Positions 1-5,804 of a DNA stretch of 20,378 nt are shown here, piece after piece (within the stretch, counting starts at the first letter, position 1; every line of letters starts with the position of its first letter). The DNA comes from an uncultured Bacillota bacterium (GTDB lineage: Bacteria > Bacillota_I > Bacilli_A > RF39 > UBA660), in NCBI GenBank assembly GCA_947179265.1, contig CAMXBB010000006.1, forward strand, positions 1 through 20,378. The letters run 5' to 3'. Made by a program: the position numbers and the translations under genes. The notes beneath the pieces are model-generated. The model had not been told where the DNA came from. It made no database searches and saw only the letters and a program-made list of their open reading frames with translations.

Positions 1-1
1 A

Positions 2-727
2 TTATTATTAGCTTTTGTATTTGATTTAGGAATTTATGGCGTATTATATGCTGGAGCAATTGCAGACGCCTTATGCTTCATTATTACAATCTTTATATTT
101 AGATCAGAATATTGTAAGTTAAAAGATAATGAAATAAGAGAAATTGATAATGAGATTGAAGCTAAACATAAATATACAGGAAAATTTGATAAGGTTATTA
201 CAATATCTCGTGAATATGGTAGTGGTGGAAGATATGTTGCTAATCTTTTAGCAGAAAAATTAGGGATTCCATGTTATGATGCTGAACTTATCAGACTTAC
301 TGCTAAAGAATCAGGATTTACTAAAGAGTATATTGAAAAAAATGATCAAACTAGAAATAGTTATTATGAGAATGATAATCGCATCTTTAATGCTGAATGT
401 AAGGTCATAAGAGAACTAGCCAATAAACCATGCGTTATCGTTGGTCGTTGTGCTGATTATGTGTTAAAGGATAATAAGAATGTCGTAAATATATTCTTAT
501 ATAGTGATGATGAATCGAAGATGAAAAGAGCTATAAAGTATTACAAAATACCAAAAGATCAAGCTATGAAAAAGATAAATAAAGTTAATAAAGATCGAGC
601 TAAGCATTATAAGTTCTATACTAATAGAGAATGGAAAAATTTAGAAAACTATGATTTACTTGTCAATGTTGATAAATATGGTGTAGAGGAATGCAGTAAC
701 TTCTTGAAAAATTATTTAGATAGATAA
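2..727 (+). CDS. MATE transporter C-terminus fused to a cytidylate kinase-like domain (5' partial)
   Basis: The frame is open from the window edge to TAA at 725-727, giving 241 visible residues with the start off the left edge. Visible residues 1-35 are hydrophobic and contain IYGVLYAGAIAD, which resembles the last transmembrane helices of MATE-family efflux transporters. A charged linker (about 36-62) follows. From residue 66 the protein matches the cytidylate kinase-like family (Cytidylate_kin2): a P-loop-like ISREYGSGGR at 68-77, then VANLLAEKLGIPCYD and, further on, CVIVGRCADYVL. Known kinases of this family phosphorylate CMP or related substrates, but the substrate here is unknown. A GTG at 461 could only start an 88-residue fragment lacking the P-loop, so I reject it. 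The kinase-like part is well supported; the MATE assignment rests on few residues. Confidence 0.8.
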   Translation, partial: LLLAFVFDLGIYGVLYAGAIADALCFIITIFIFRSEYCKLKDNEIREIDNEIEAKHKYTGKFDKVITISREYGSGGRYVANLLAEKLGIPCYDAELIRLTAKESGFTKEYIEKNDQTRNSYYENDNRIFNAECKVIRELANKPCVIVGRCADYVLKDNKNVVNIFLYSDDESKMKRAIKYYKIPKDQAMKKINKVNKDRAKHYKFYTNREWKNLENYDLLVNVDKYGVEECSNFLKNYLDR

Positions 728-728
728 G

Positions 729-754
729 AGCAAATAATATAATATTTGCTTTTT
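729..754 (+). terminator. Rho-independent terminator after the MATE/kinase gene
   Basis: AGCAAATA (729-736) pairs with TATTTGCT (743-750) across a 6-nt loop and is followed directly by TTTT. It begins one base after the stop codon and ends four bases before the next promoter. Confidence 0.8.
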
Positions 755-757
755 GTA

Positions 758-766
758 TGGTATAAT
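758..766 (+). promoter_or_regulatory. Extended -10 promoter of the 792-3554 gene run
   Basis: TGG-TATAAT is a perfect -10 hexamer with a TGn extension. No clear -35 lies 16-18 bases upstream, where the terminator stem sits, so recognition probably relies on the extended -10. The first gene starts 25 bases downstream. Confidence 0.65.
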
Positions 767-791
767 AGAAGTAGATAGAGGAGCACAAAAT

Positions 792-1406
792 ATGAATAAT
801 GATTTAAAGTTGTTGATTGGTGAAAACGAGAGAATATTGTATGAGGGAAAACCAAATAAGAGGTGTTTTATCTTCGAAAGTATATTTAATCCTTTACTTC
901 CATTCGCTATTTTATGGTTGATGTTTGATTTGTTTTTTATTAGTGGATTTATTGCTACTGGTGATGTAGAAGGAATCGCTTTTTTCTTAATTCCTTTTAT
1001 GTTATTTCATATGATGCCTGTTTGGATTTATTTAGGTGGCGTAATAATGACTATGAAAAGATATCGCAACACAGAATATATTGTTACTGATCAAGCAGTG
1101 TATATATCTGGTGGTATTATTAATAAGACCATAAACAGAAAATCATTTATGGAAATGTCTCGAGTAAACTTACATAGAGGATTTTTTGATCAAAAGTTTG
1201 GTGTTGGTGATATAATTCTAACTAGTAATCAGTTAAATTCCAATAATACTAGTTCTGCTACAAATATCAATAGTATTTCTGAATATGCGGAAGTATATAA
1301 GATGATCCAAAAGTTACAAAAAGATATTTATACTGATGTTATGTATCCAAATGATAAAAGACCACAAGAGAATCATGGATATAATACTAATTATAAAGGA
1401 TTTTAA
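792..1406 (+). CDS. Bacterial PH domain (bPH2, YdbS/YdbT-like) membrane protein
   Basis: A 204-residue protein. A TTG at 753 would extend it, but that codon lies upstream of the TATAAT at 761-766. The ATG at 792 has AGAGGAG seven to eight bases ahead, so I use it. Two membrane segments (about residues 33-53 and 62-88) are followed by a bacterial PH domain (about 93-175) with the usual features: YIVTDQAVYISGGII, a central VNLHRG and FGVGDIIL. The last 30 residues are polar and rich in Asn and Lys. Family members sit in the cytoplasmic membrane with the PH fold exposed; their role is mostly unknown. It leads a run of six closely spaced genes and lies 9 bases before the DUF1848 gene. Confidence 0.82.
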   Translation: MNNDLKLLIGENERILYEGKPNKRCFIFESIFNPLLPFAILWLMFDLFFISGFIATGDVEGIAFFLIPFMLFHMMPVWIYLGGVIMTMKRYRNTEYIVTDQAVYISGGIINKTINRKSFMEMSRVNLHRGFFDQKFGVGDIILTSNQLNSNNTSSATNINSISEYAEVYKMIQKLQKDIYTDVMYPNDKRPQENHGYNTNYKGF

Positions 1407-1415
1407 AATATTTAT

Positions 1416-2303
1416 ATGATATTAAATGTTAGTGGTAGAACTGATATCGTAGCTTTTTATACTGAATGGTTTATGAATCGTTACAAAGATGGATTTGTTG
1501 ATGTTAGAAATCCTTTTAATCCTAAGTTAGTTAGTAGGATTTATTTTGATGATGTTGATGCAATTCTCTTTTGTACTAAGAACCCCATGCCAATTATTGA
1601 TTATTTAAAAGAAATTGATAAACCTATTTTATTTCATGTAACACTAACTCCATATAAGAGTGATATTGAGCCTAATGTTCCGTCTAAGGATAAAGTCATC
1701 GAAGCAATAAAGAAGATATCAGATATTATTGGAGTAGATAATATTTATGTAAGATATGATCCTATATTCTTAAGCTCTAAATATGATATTAACTATCATA
1801 AAAAAGTTTTTGAAAGAATGTGTAGTTTATTGGATGGTTACGTACATCATATAATAGTATCCTTTATAGATGATTATAAGAATGTTCGAAAAAATGAGAA
1901 AACATTAAACTATAGAGCATTTACTGAAGATGATTATAAAGAGATTGGAATATCATTTAGTGAAAGTGCTTCAAAGTATGGAATGTTAGTACAAACATGT
2001 TTTGAAGAAAGAAACTTGGTAGAATATGGTTTTCACAAGGGAGAATGCATTTCGCATGAACTAGCATATAAATTAACAGGGAAGACGTATAAGAATTGGA
2101 CGGCAAGAAAAGAACAGAAATGTAATTGTGTTCAAATGGTTGATATTGGTGTATATAATTCTTGTAAGCACTTCTGTAAGTATTGTTATGCTAATTATAG
2201 TGAAGATAAAGTAAGTGAAAACTATAGTAATCATGATTCCAACTCATCCTTACTTGTAGGTAATATTCAAGATGATGATATAATAAAAGTTAGAAAGAAA
2301 TGA
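1416..2303 (+). CDS. DUF1848 family protein with C-terminal radical-SAM-like Cys cluster
   Basis: A 295-residue protein. The N-terminus, SGRTDIVAFYTEWFMNR followed by RNPFNP at 31-36, and ILFCTKNPMPI at 50-60 are hallmarks of DUF1848, which supports the ATG at 1416 despite a poor ribosome binding site (AAAGGA about 14 bases upstream). Near the C-terminus are CNC (236-238) and C250-x3-C254-x2-C257 followed by YAN. This is the spacing of a radical SAM 4Fe-4S cluster, but placed at the C-terminus. The family's function is unproven, so an Fe-S-dependent or spore-photoproduct-lyase-like activity is inference. C195 and C211 may also matter. The gene ends in TGA, which shows that TGA is a stop in this genome. 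Confidence 0.85.
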   Translation: MILNVSGRTDIVAFYTEWFMNRYKDGFVDVRNPFNPKLVSRIYFDDVDAILFCTKNPMPIIDYLKEIDKPILFHVTLTPYKSDIEPNVPSKDKVIEAIKKISDIIGVDNIYVRYDPIFLSSKYDINYHKKVFERMCSLLDGYVHHIIVSFIDDYKNVRKNEKTLNYRAFTEDDYKEIGISFSESASKYGMLVQTCFEERNLVEYGFHKGECISHELAYKLTGKTYKNWTARKEQKCNCVQMVDIGVYNSCKHFCKYCYANYSEDKVSENYSNHDSNSSLLVGNIQDDDIIKVRKK

Positions 2304-2312
2304 GAGTAATTT

Positions 2313-2543
2313 ATGAAAAAAGAAACACAAATTAAGTTATGCATATTTTTATTTATTTTAGGGCTTTCACTCTTTATCTTGCAATTATTTGTATTTGAAG
2401 CTCCTGATGGTTTCTTTGGTTTCTTATTATGTTTAACAAGTATCTATTTAATTTTAGGAAGTATAATTAAATTATGTAAGTTAAGCAAGAATATAAGAGA
2501 AAGTATTTTTACAGCAATTGATCTATTATTCTTTATAAGATAA
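2313..2543 (+). CDS. Small two-helix membrane protein, unknown
   Basis: A 76-residue protein starting nine bases after the DUF1848 stop, with a weak GAGAG ribosome site. Two hydrophobic stretches (about residues 8-28 and 33-53) are separated by a short EAPDGFFG loop. The second is followed by a basic KLCKLSKN segment and another hydrophobic end. I recognise no family. Placement in a tight co-directional run and the membrane-protein composition support a real gene. An overlapping opposite-strand frame (2444-2719) looks like a shadow of this gene and the next. Confidence 0.6.
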   Translation: MKKETQIKLCIFLFILGLSLFILQLFVFEAPDGFFGFLLCLTSIYLILGSIIKLCKLSKNIRESIFTAIDLLFFIR

Positions 2544-2561
2544 TTTAGTGAGGTGATATTT

Positions 2562-2906
2562 ATGAAAGTAATAAAAGAAGCTGATGCATTGAGACGTTCA
2601 AATAGTGATACATGTGAAGTATTAGAATACTCTTTTGAAGATAAAGATATTGATTTATGTATCGCTACGATAACGGGAAGATATCCTGATAAAGGATATG
2701 CCTTGAATACTATTAGCAAAGCTCTAATTCACGTTTTGGATGGAGAAGGTAAATTATGCTTTAGTGATAAAATTATTGATTTTAAGAAAGGATATTCTAT
2801 CTTAATAGATTGTAATGAATTATATTATTGGGAAGCTAAGCATGCAGTAGTTTCTATGACATGTACTCCAGCTTGGAGTCCTGAACAATATGAATCAATT
2901 GATTAA
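2562..2906 (+). CDS. Small cupin-domain protein
   Basis: A 114-residue protein. The GTG at 2553 is part of the AGGTGA ribosome site (2551-2556), so the start is the ATG at 2562, six bases beyond it. The fold signs are those of a single-domain cupin: GRYPDKGYALN, then ALIHVLDGEGKLCF and a turn at DFKKGYSILIDC before YYWEAKHAVVSM. The C-terminus CTPAWSPEQY is typical of a small cupin subfamily common in anaerobic Bacillota. The usual multi-His metal set is not obvious (one His in the first motif, one in the second), so metal binding and catalysis are uncertain. It probably acts as a small-molecule-binding or sugar-related cupin in the cytoplasm; the substrate is unknown. Confidence 0.75.
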   Translation: MKVIKEADALRRSNSDTCEVLEYSFEDKDIDLCIATITGRYPDKGYALNTISKALIHVLDGEGKLCFSDKIIDFKKGYSILIDCNELYYWEAKHAVVSMTCTPAWSPEQYESID

Positions 2907-2917
2907 GAGGAGAAAAT

Positions 2918-3190
2918 ATGGAATTTATATTTGAATTTCTTTTAGAACTCATATTTGAAGGAACGCTTGAAGCAAGTAAAAATAAAAAGATACCTAAATA
3001 TATAAGGTATCCTTTAATTGGTATAATTATTTTATTCTTTCTTGCTGTTATAGGATTAATATTCTTTGTAGGAATTATGTTTTTTAAAGAATCTGTTATT
3101 GGAGGTATCTTTTTCATCGCTATCGGAGTTTTTATGTTGATTATGAGTATTATAAAATTTAGAGAAACATATTTACTTAAGAAGAGGTAA
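2918..3190 (+). CDS. Small membrane protein with amphipathic N-terminus, unknown
   Basis: A 90-residue protein with a good AGAGGAG site before the ATG and an 11-base gap from the cupin gene. An acidic, hydrophobic N-terminal helix (MEFIFEFLLELIFEG) is followed by a basic stretch (KNKKIPKYIRYP) and two membrane helices (about residues 31-54 and 58-79), ending in basic KKR. Small proteins of this layout are common in gut Bacillota and have no known function. The gene lies four bases before the next one, consistent with co-transcription. Confidence 0.65.
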   Translation: MEFIFEFLLELIFEGTLEASKNKKIPKYIRYPLIGIIILFFLAVIGLIFFVGIMFFKESVIGGIFFIAIGVFMLIMSIIKFRETYLLKKR

Positions 3191-3194
3191 TAAT

Positions 3195-3554
3195 ATGGAT
3201 AAAAAAATACTAGAGTTAGAAAAAAGTTTATTTAAGTATGAATATATGAGCAATAAAGAATACTTGGAAAATGTAATAGATGATGAGTTTATCGAATGTG
3301 GTAAATCGGGATGTTTCTTTGACAAGACAGAAACAATTCAAGATTTAAATAAACTCACCACAGATAGAAAGATTGATATTTATAATTATGAATGTCAATC
3401 AATCGATACAAATACTTATCTTGTGCATTATATAACCATTTCAAATAATGACAAAATATATCGTACATCACTATGGGTTATGAGAGATAACTTGAAACTA
3501 TTATTTCATCAAGCGTCAACATTAAGTGGTGAAATAGAATTAGTTAAATTTTAA
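3195..3554 (+). CDS. NTF2-like (DUF4440/SnoaL-type) small protein
   Basis: A 119-residue protein starting four bases after the previous stop, with an AGAGGT ribosome site. The N-terminal helix (ILELEKSLFKYEYMSNKEYLENVIDDEFIECGKSG) has the DUF4440 arrangement, in which one or two helices lead into the motif D-x-E-F-x-E-x-G. The strands that follow (YNYECQSIDTNTYLVHYITI, KIYRTSLWVM, KLLFHQAST) complete a cone-shaped NTF2-like fold. The family includes small enzymes and ligand-binding or stress proteins, so its role cannot be set from the sequence. It is the last gene of the run that begins at 792; I see no strong terminator after it. Confidence 0.72.
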   Translation: MDKKILELEKSLFKYEYMSNKEYLENVIDDEFIECGKSGCFFDKTETIQDLNKLTTDRKIDIYNYECQSIDTNTYLVHYITISNNDKIYRTSLWVMRDNLKLLFHQASTLSGEIELVKF

Positions 3555-3585
3555 TATAAACTATATTTATTCTGCATATATTTAG

Positions 3586-3594
3586 TGCTATAAT
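3586..3594 (+). promoter_or_regulatory. Extended -10 promoter for the GRAM/PH-like gene
   Basis: TGC-TATAAT lies 33 bases upstream of the ATG at 3628. The -35 region (around 3566-3571, TTTATT) is poor, as in other promoters here that rely on TGn. Confidence 0.6.
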
Positions 3595-3627
3595 GTATGC
3601 ATATAAAAGATTAATTGGAGGTAAAAT

Positions 3628-3975
3628 ATGGCAAAAAAAGAATTAGAATTAAGAAGTGGAGAGGAGCTTCTTGCAAATAAGGTATCTGGAGATTGCTGGA
3701 AAATGCCTAAATTAAGCATTAACAAACAAGTATCAGGTAAATATTATTTTACAAATGAGCGTGTTGTTTTCTTGGCATCTGGTTTAATCGGTACTGATAG
3801 TGTAAGCTGGGAGATTGAATTAAAAGATATTGATAAGGTAAAAACTTGTTTAACACCACCTTTCTTCCCATTTGGTATTCTTATTACTATGAAGAATGGT
3901 GATAAATACAAATTATCAATCTTAAAAAGAAATAAATATTTTGAACTAATTAATAGTCAAATTAATAAAGGGTAG
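3628..3975 (+). CDS. Small GRAM/PH-like domain protein
   Basis: A 115-residue protein with a strong GGAGGT site. It is essentially one PH-like domain: GEELLANKVSGDCW, then KYYFTNERVVFLASGLIG, a strand pair IELKDIDKVKTC and LITMKNGDKYKLSI, and a final helix (RNKYFELINSQIN). This order matches bacterial GRAM and YokE-type PH-like domains. No membrane segment is present, so the protein is probably cytoplasmic or peripheral. It has its own promoter and terminator and is therefore a single-gene unit. It is the second stand-alone PH-fold protein in 3 kb, but it shows no obvious sequence similarity to the one at 792. Confidence 0.72.
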   Translation: MAKKELELRSGEELLANKVSGDCWKMPKLSINKQVSGKYYFTNERVVFLASGLIGTDSVSWEIELKDIDKVKTCLTPPFFPFGILITMKNGDKYKLSILKRNKYFELINSQINKG

Positions 3976-4002
3976 AAGTAAATAATATATTTACTTCTTT
4001 TT
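3974..4002 (+). terminator. Terminator overlapping the stop of the GRAM/PH-like gene
   Basis: AGAAGTAAAT (3974-3983) pairs perfectly with ATTTACTTCT (3989-3998) across a 5-nt loop and is followed by TTTT. The stem includes the last two bases of the TAG stop codon. Confidence 0.85.
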
Positions 4003-4005
4003 ATA

Positions 4006-4014
4006 TGTTATAAT
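4006..4014 (+). promoter_or_regulatory. Extended -10 promoter of the TraB-like lipoprotein gene
   Basis: TGT-TATAAT begins four bases after the preceding terminator's T-run and 32 bases before the ATG. The -35 position falls in the terminator loop and stem and has no consensus. Confidence 0.6.
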
Positions 4015-4037
4015 GACCTTATAAGGAGTAAGAGTTT

Positions 4038-4967
4038 ATGAAAAAATTTAAAATGTTATTATTAATTCTTCCACTTATCTTCTTTGTGAGTGGATGTACA
4101 CCAGAAAATAATGATTCCAAAAAAGAAGAAGCTAAATCTACTAGTTCACCACTTCTTTTTGAAGTAACGAAAGAAGGAAGTGACAATAAATTATATCTTT
4201 TTGGATCAATTCATGCTGCTGAAGCTTCAATGTATCCACTTCCAGATTATGTCTTAAATGCTTATAAGGAAAGTGATGCTATTGCAGTAGAATTTGACTT
4301 AGTTGCTTACAATCAAGATTTAGAAGGACAAATGGAAAGCCTAAAAAACTTTATAAATCCCAATGGTGAATCAGTAAGCAAATATCTAGGTGAAGAAACC
4401 TATAATAAAGCTAAAACAATACTTGAGAAAGCTCATCTATATAATTCAATGTATGATTTATATAATGTAGTAATGTGGTTTTCATTAATGGAAAATGCAT
4501 CAATGGCTGATGCTGAAATATTCTCAACTTTTGGCATTGATAATCACATATTAACTAAAGCTAAAGATGACAAAAAGGAAATTATTGAATTGGAGTCTCC
4601 AGAATTTCAAACTGATTTACTTTTAAATATGGATTCTAAAATAATGTTAACTTTAATTAACGAAATGGTAGATAACTATGATGAAGAGGTAGATGAATTA
4701 AAAAAACTATATGAAGCATACAAAAAAGGTGATAGAGAAAATCTAGAAGCTATGTTTAAAGGCGATGAAGAGGAAACTAAAGATTTAGGGGATTATAATA
4801 AACTATTAATAACTGATCGCAATAAAGGAATGTTTGCTAAATTAGATCAATACTTTAAAGATGGGAAAAAAGTCTTCTGTACTGTAGGTCTTGCTCACAT
4901 CATTGGTGGTGAAAGTATTATTGAACTATTAGAGGGCAAAGGTTATACTATCAAGCAAATAAAATAA
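4038..4967 (+). CDS. TraB/GumN family lipoprotein (putative metalloprotease-like)
   Basis: A 309-residue protein with an AAGGAG ribosome site. A lipoprotein signal peptide ends in the lipobox VSGC with Cys20 as the lipidated residue, so the mature protein is anchored outside the cytoplasmic membrane. A short charged linker (21-37) precedes a TraB/GumN domain: LYLFGSIHAAE with GSIH at 56-59, an acidic strand AVEFD (83-87), and the C-terminal GLAH motif at 284-287 followed by IIGGESI. The two GxxH-type motifs and the acidic residue are the conserved set shared by the TraB, ChaN and EreA superfamily, some members of which hydrolyse substrates or bind metal. The actual substrate is unknown. It has its own promoter and terminator. 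Confidence 0.88.
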   Translation: MKKFKMLLLILPLIFFVSGCTPENNDSKKEEAKSTSSPLLFEVTKEGSDNKLYLFGSIHAAEASMYPLPDYVLNAYKESDAIAVEFDLVAYNQDLEGQMESLKNFINPNGESVSKYLGEETYNKAKTILEKAHLYNSMYDLYNVVMWFSLMENASMADAEIFSTFGIDNHILTKAKDDKKEIIELESPEFQTDLLLNMDSKIMLTLINEMVDNYDEEVDELKKLYEAYKKGDRENLEAMFKGDEEETKDLGDYNKLLITDRNKGMFAKLDQYFKDGKKVFCTVGLAHIIGGESIIELLEGKGYTIKQIK

Positions 4968-5000
4968 AAATGGATTATATTAATCCATTTTTGTTTTTTT
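4966..5000 (+). terminator. Strong terminator after the TraB-like gene
   Basis: AAAAATGGATTA (4966-4977) pairs perfectly with TAATCCATTTTT (4981-4992) across a TAT loop and is followed by G and seven T. The stem begins on the second base of the TAA stop codon. Confidence 0.9.
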
Positions 5001-5038
5001 ATAAATTAATTAGCATAAATATTATAGTGGTGAATATC

Positions 5039-5713
5039 ATGAAAAAGAGTTTTTTGATTGCAAAAAGTATATGTGTTTTTACATTTTTATTTATTATAAG
5101 TGGGATATCTAACACCAATGCTTTACCAATACTTGGAAGTATTATTGATATAGATAATTTAGAAGTTAATTTTAAATATAAGAATAATGAACTAGATGCT
5201 GATGTACCAATTATTAAATATAAGGAAGCGCTAGATAATGTATTAAATGAAGATATAAGGAAATTTACCAGTGATATCATTGATGATTTTTTCTTAGACT
5301 ATAATGATTTAAATCATCGATATGTAAAAATTGATTATGATGTTTTAAGAGATACCAAGGAATGGTTTACTTTGAAGATATCAGTATTAGAAGAGGCAGG
5401 AAGTAGTAACAATTATTTTAAATATTATCACATTGATAAAATTCAAGATAAAATGATTAAATTATCAGATTTATTTGCTGATAAGAAATACAAAGAAGCA
5501 ATAGAATTAGAGATAAAAAGACAAATTTTACTCAAAGATAATAGTAGTGAATATAATGAAACCATAGAGATAGCAGATGATCAAAACTTCTACTTTGACG
5601 ATGATAATAATATTGTTATTGTATTTAATAAATATGATATTGCTCCTGGATATTTAGGGATTCAAGAATTTATTATTGATTATAATATTTTTAGTAAATA
5701 TTTAGATAATTAA
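5039..5713 (+). CDS. Exported DUF3298 (RsiV C-terminal-like) protein
   Basis: A 224-residue protein. An in-frame ATG at 4970 lies inside the terminator stem and is rejected; the ATG at 5039 has a GGTGA site and begins a plausible signal peptide (MKKSFLIAKSICVFTFLFI, ending near SNTNA). The exported part resembles DUF4163/DUF3298: YYHIDKIQDKMIKLSDLF (about 142-159), then a helix around EAIELEIKRQIL and the final IVIVFNKYDIAPGYLG strand-turn, a DUF3298 hallmark. In RsiV of Bacillus subtilis this domain binds lysozyme outside the cell. The cytoplasmic anti-sigma domain of RsiV is missing here and no sigma factor gene is next to it, so this is a secreted or anchored relative and not a regulator by itself. 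Confidence 0.78.
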   Translation: MKKSFLIAKSICVFTFLFIISGISNTNALPILGSIIDIDNLEVNFKYKNNELDADVPIIKYKEALDNVLNEDIRKFTSDIIDDFFLDYNDLNHRYVKIDYDVLRDTKEWFTLKISVLEEAGSSNNYFKYYHIDKIQDKMIKLSDLFADKKYKEAIELEIKRQILLKDNSSEYNETIEIADDQNFYFDDDNNIVIVFNKYDIAPGYLGIQEFIIDYNIFSKYLDN

Positions 5714-5728
5714 TTTTACTTTAAAACT

Positions 5729-5757
5729 TTGAAAAAACTGCCAAATTATGATAGTAT
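5729..5757 (+). promoter_or_regulatory. Promoter of the 1113-residue protein gene
   Basis: TTGAAA (5729-5734) is followed after 17 bases by TAGTAT (5752-5757), with a TGA extension (5749-5751). It covers the in-frame ATG at 5748, which therefore cannot be the translation start. Confidence 0.65.
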
Positions 5758-5804
5758 ACGAGATTGTAAATTATTACTTGAATTTTGGTGGGAGTTGGCT
5801 ATAT

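Noticed and set aside
461..727. Separate 88-residue gene starting at GTG 461
   Set aside because: It is the 3' part of a frame open from the window edge and would lack the kinase P-loop.
2301..2303. TGA read as Trp (code 4)
   Set aside because: TGA ends a full-length DUF1848 protein, and Trp in the other genes is TGG, so TGA is a stop.
2444..3117. Minus-strand frames at 2444-2719 and 2854-3117
   Set aside because: They overlap supported + strand genes, have no ribosome sites and have hydrophobic low-complexity composition typical of antisense shadows.
3545..3575. Hairpin AATATA/TATATT after the NTF2-like gene as a terminator
   Set aside because: All-AT short stem with no T-run; too weak.
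4970..5038. Upstream ATG for the DUF3298 gene
   Set aside because: It lies inside the preceding terminator stem, has no ribosome site, and would place a second hydrophobic stretch before the signal peptide.
5748..5804. ATG at 5748 as start of the 1113-residue protein
   Set aside because: It falls between the -35 and -10 boxes of the promoter at 5729-5757.
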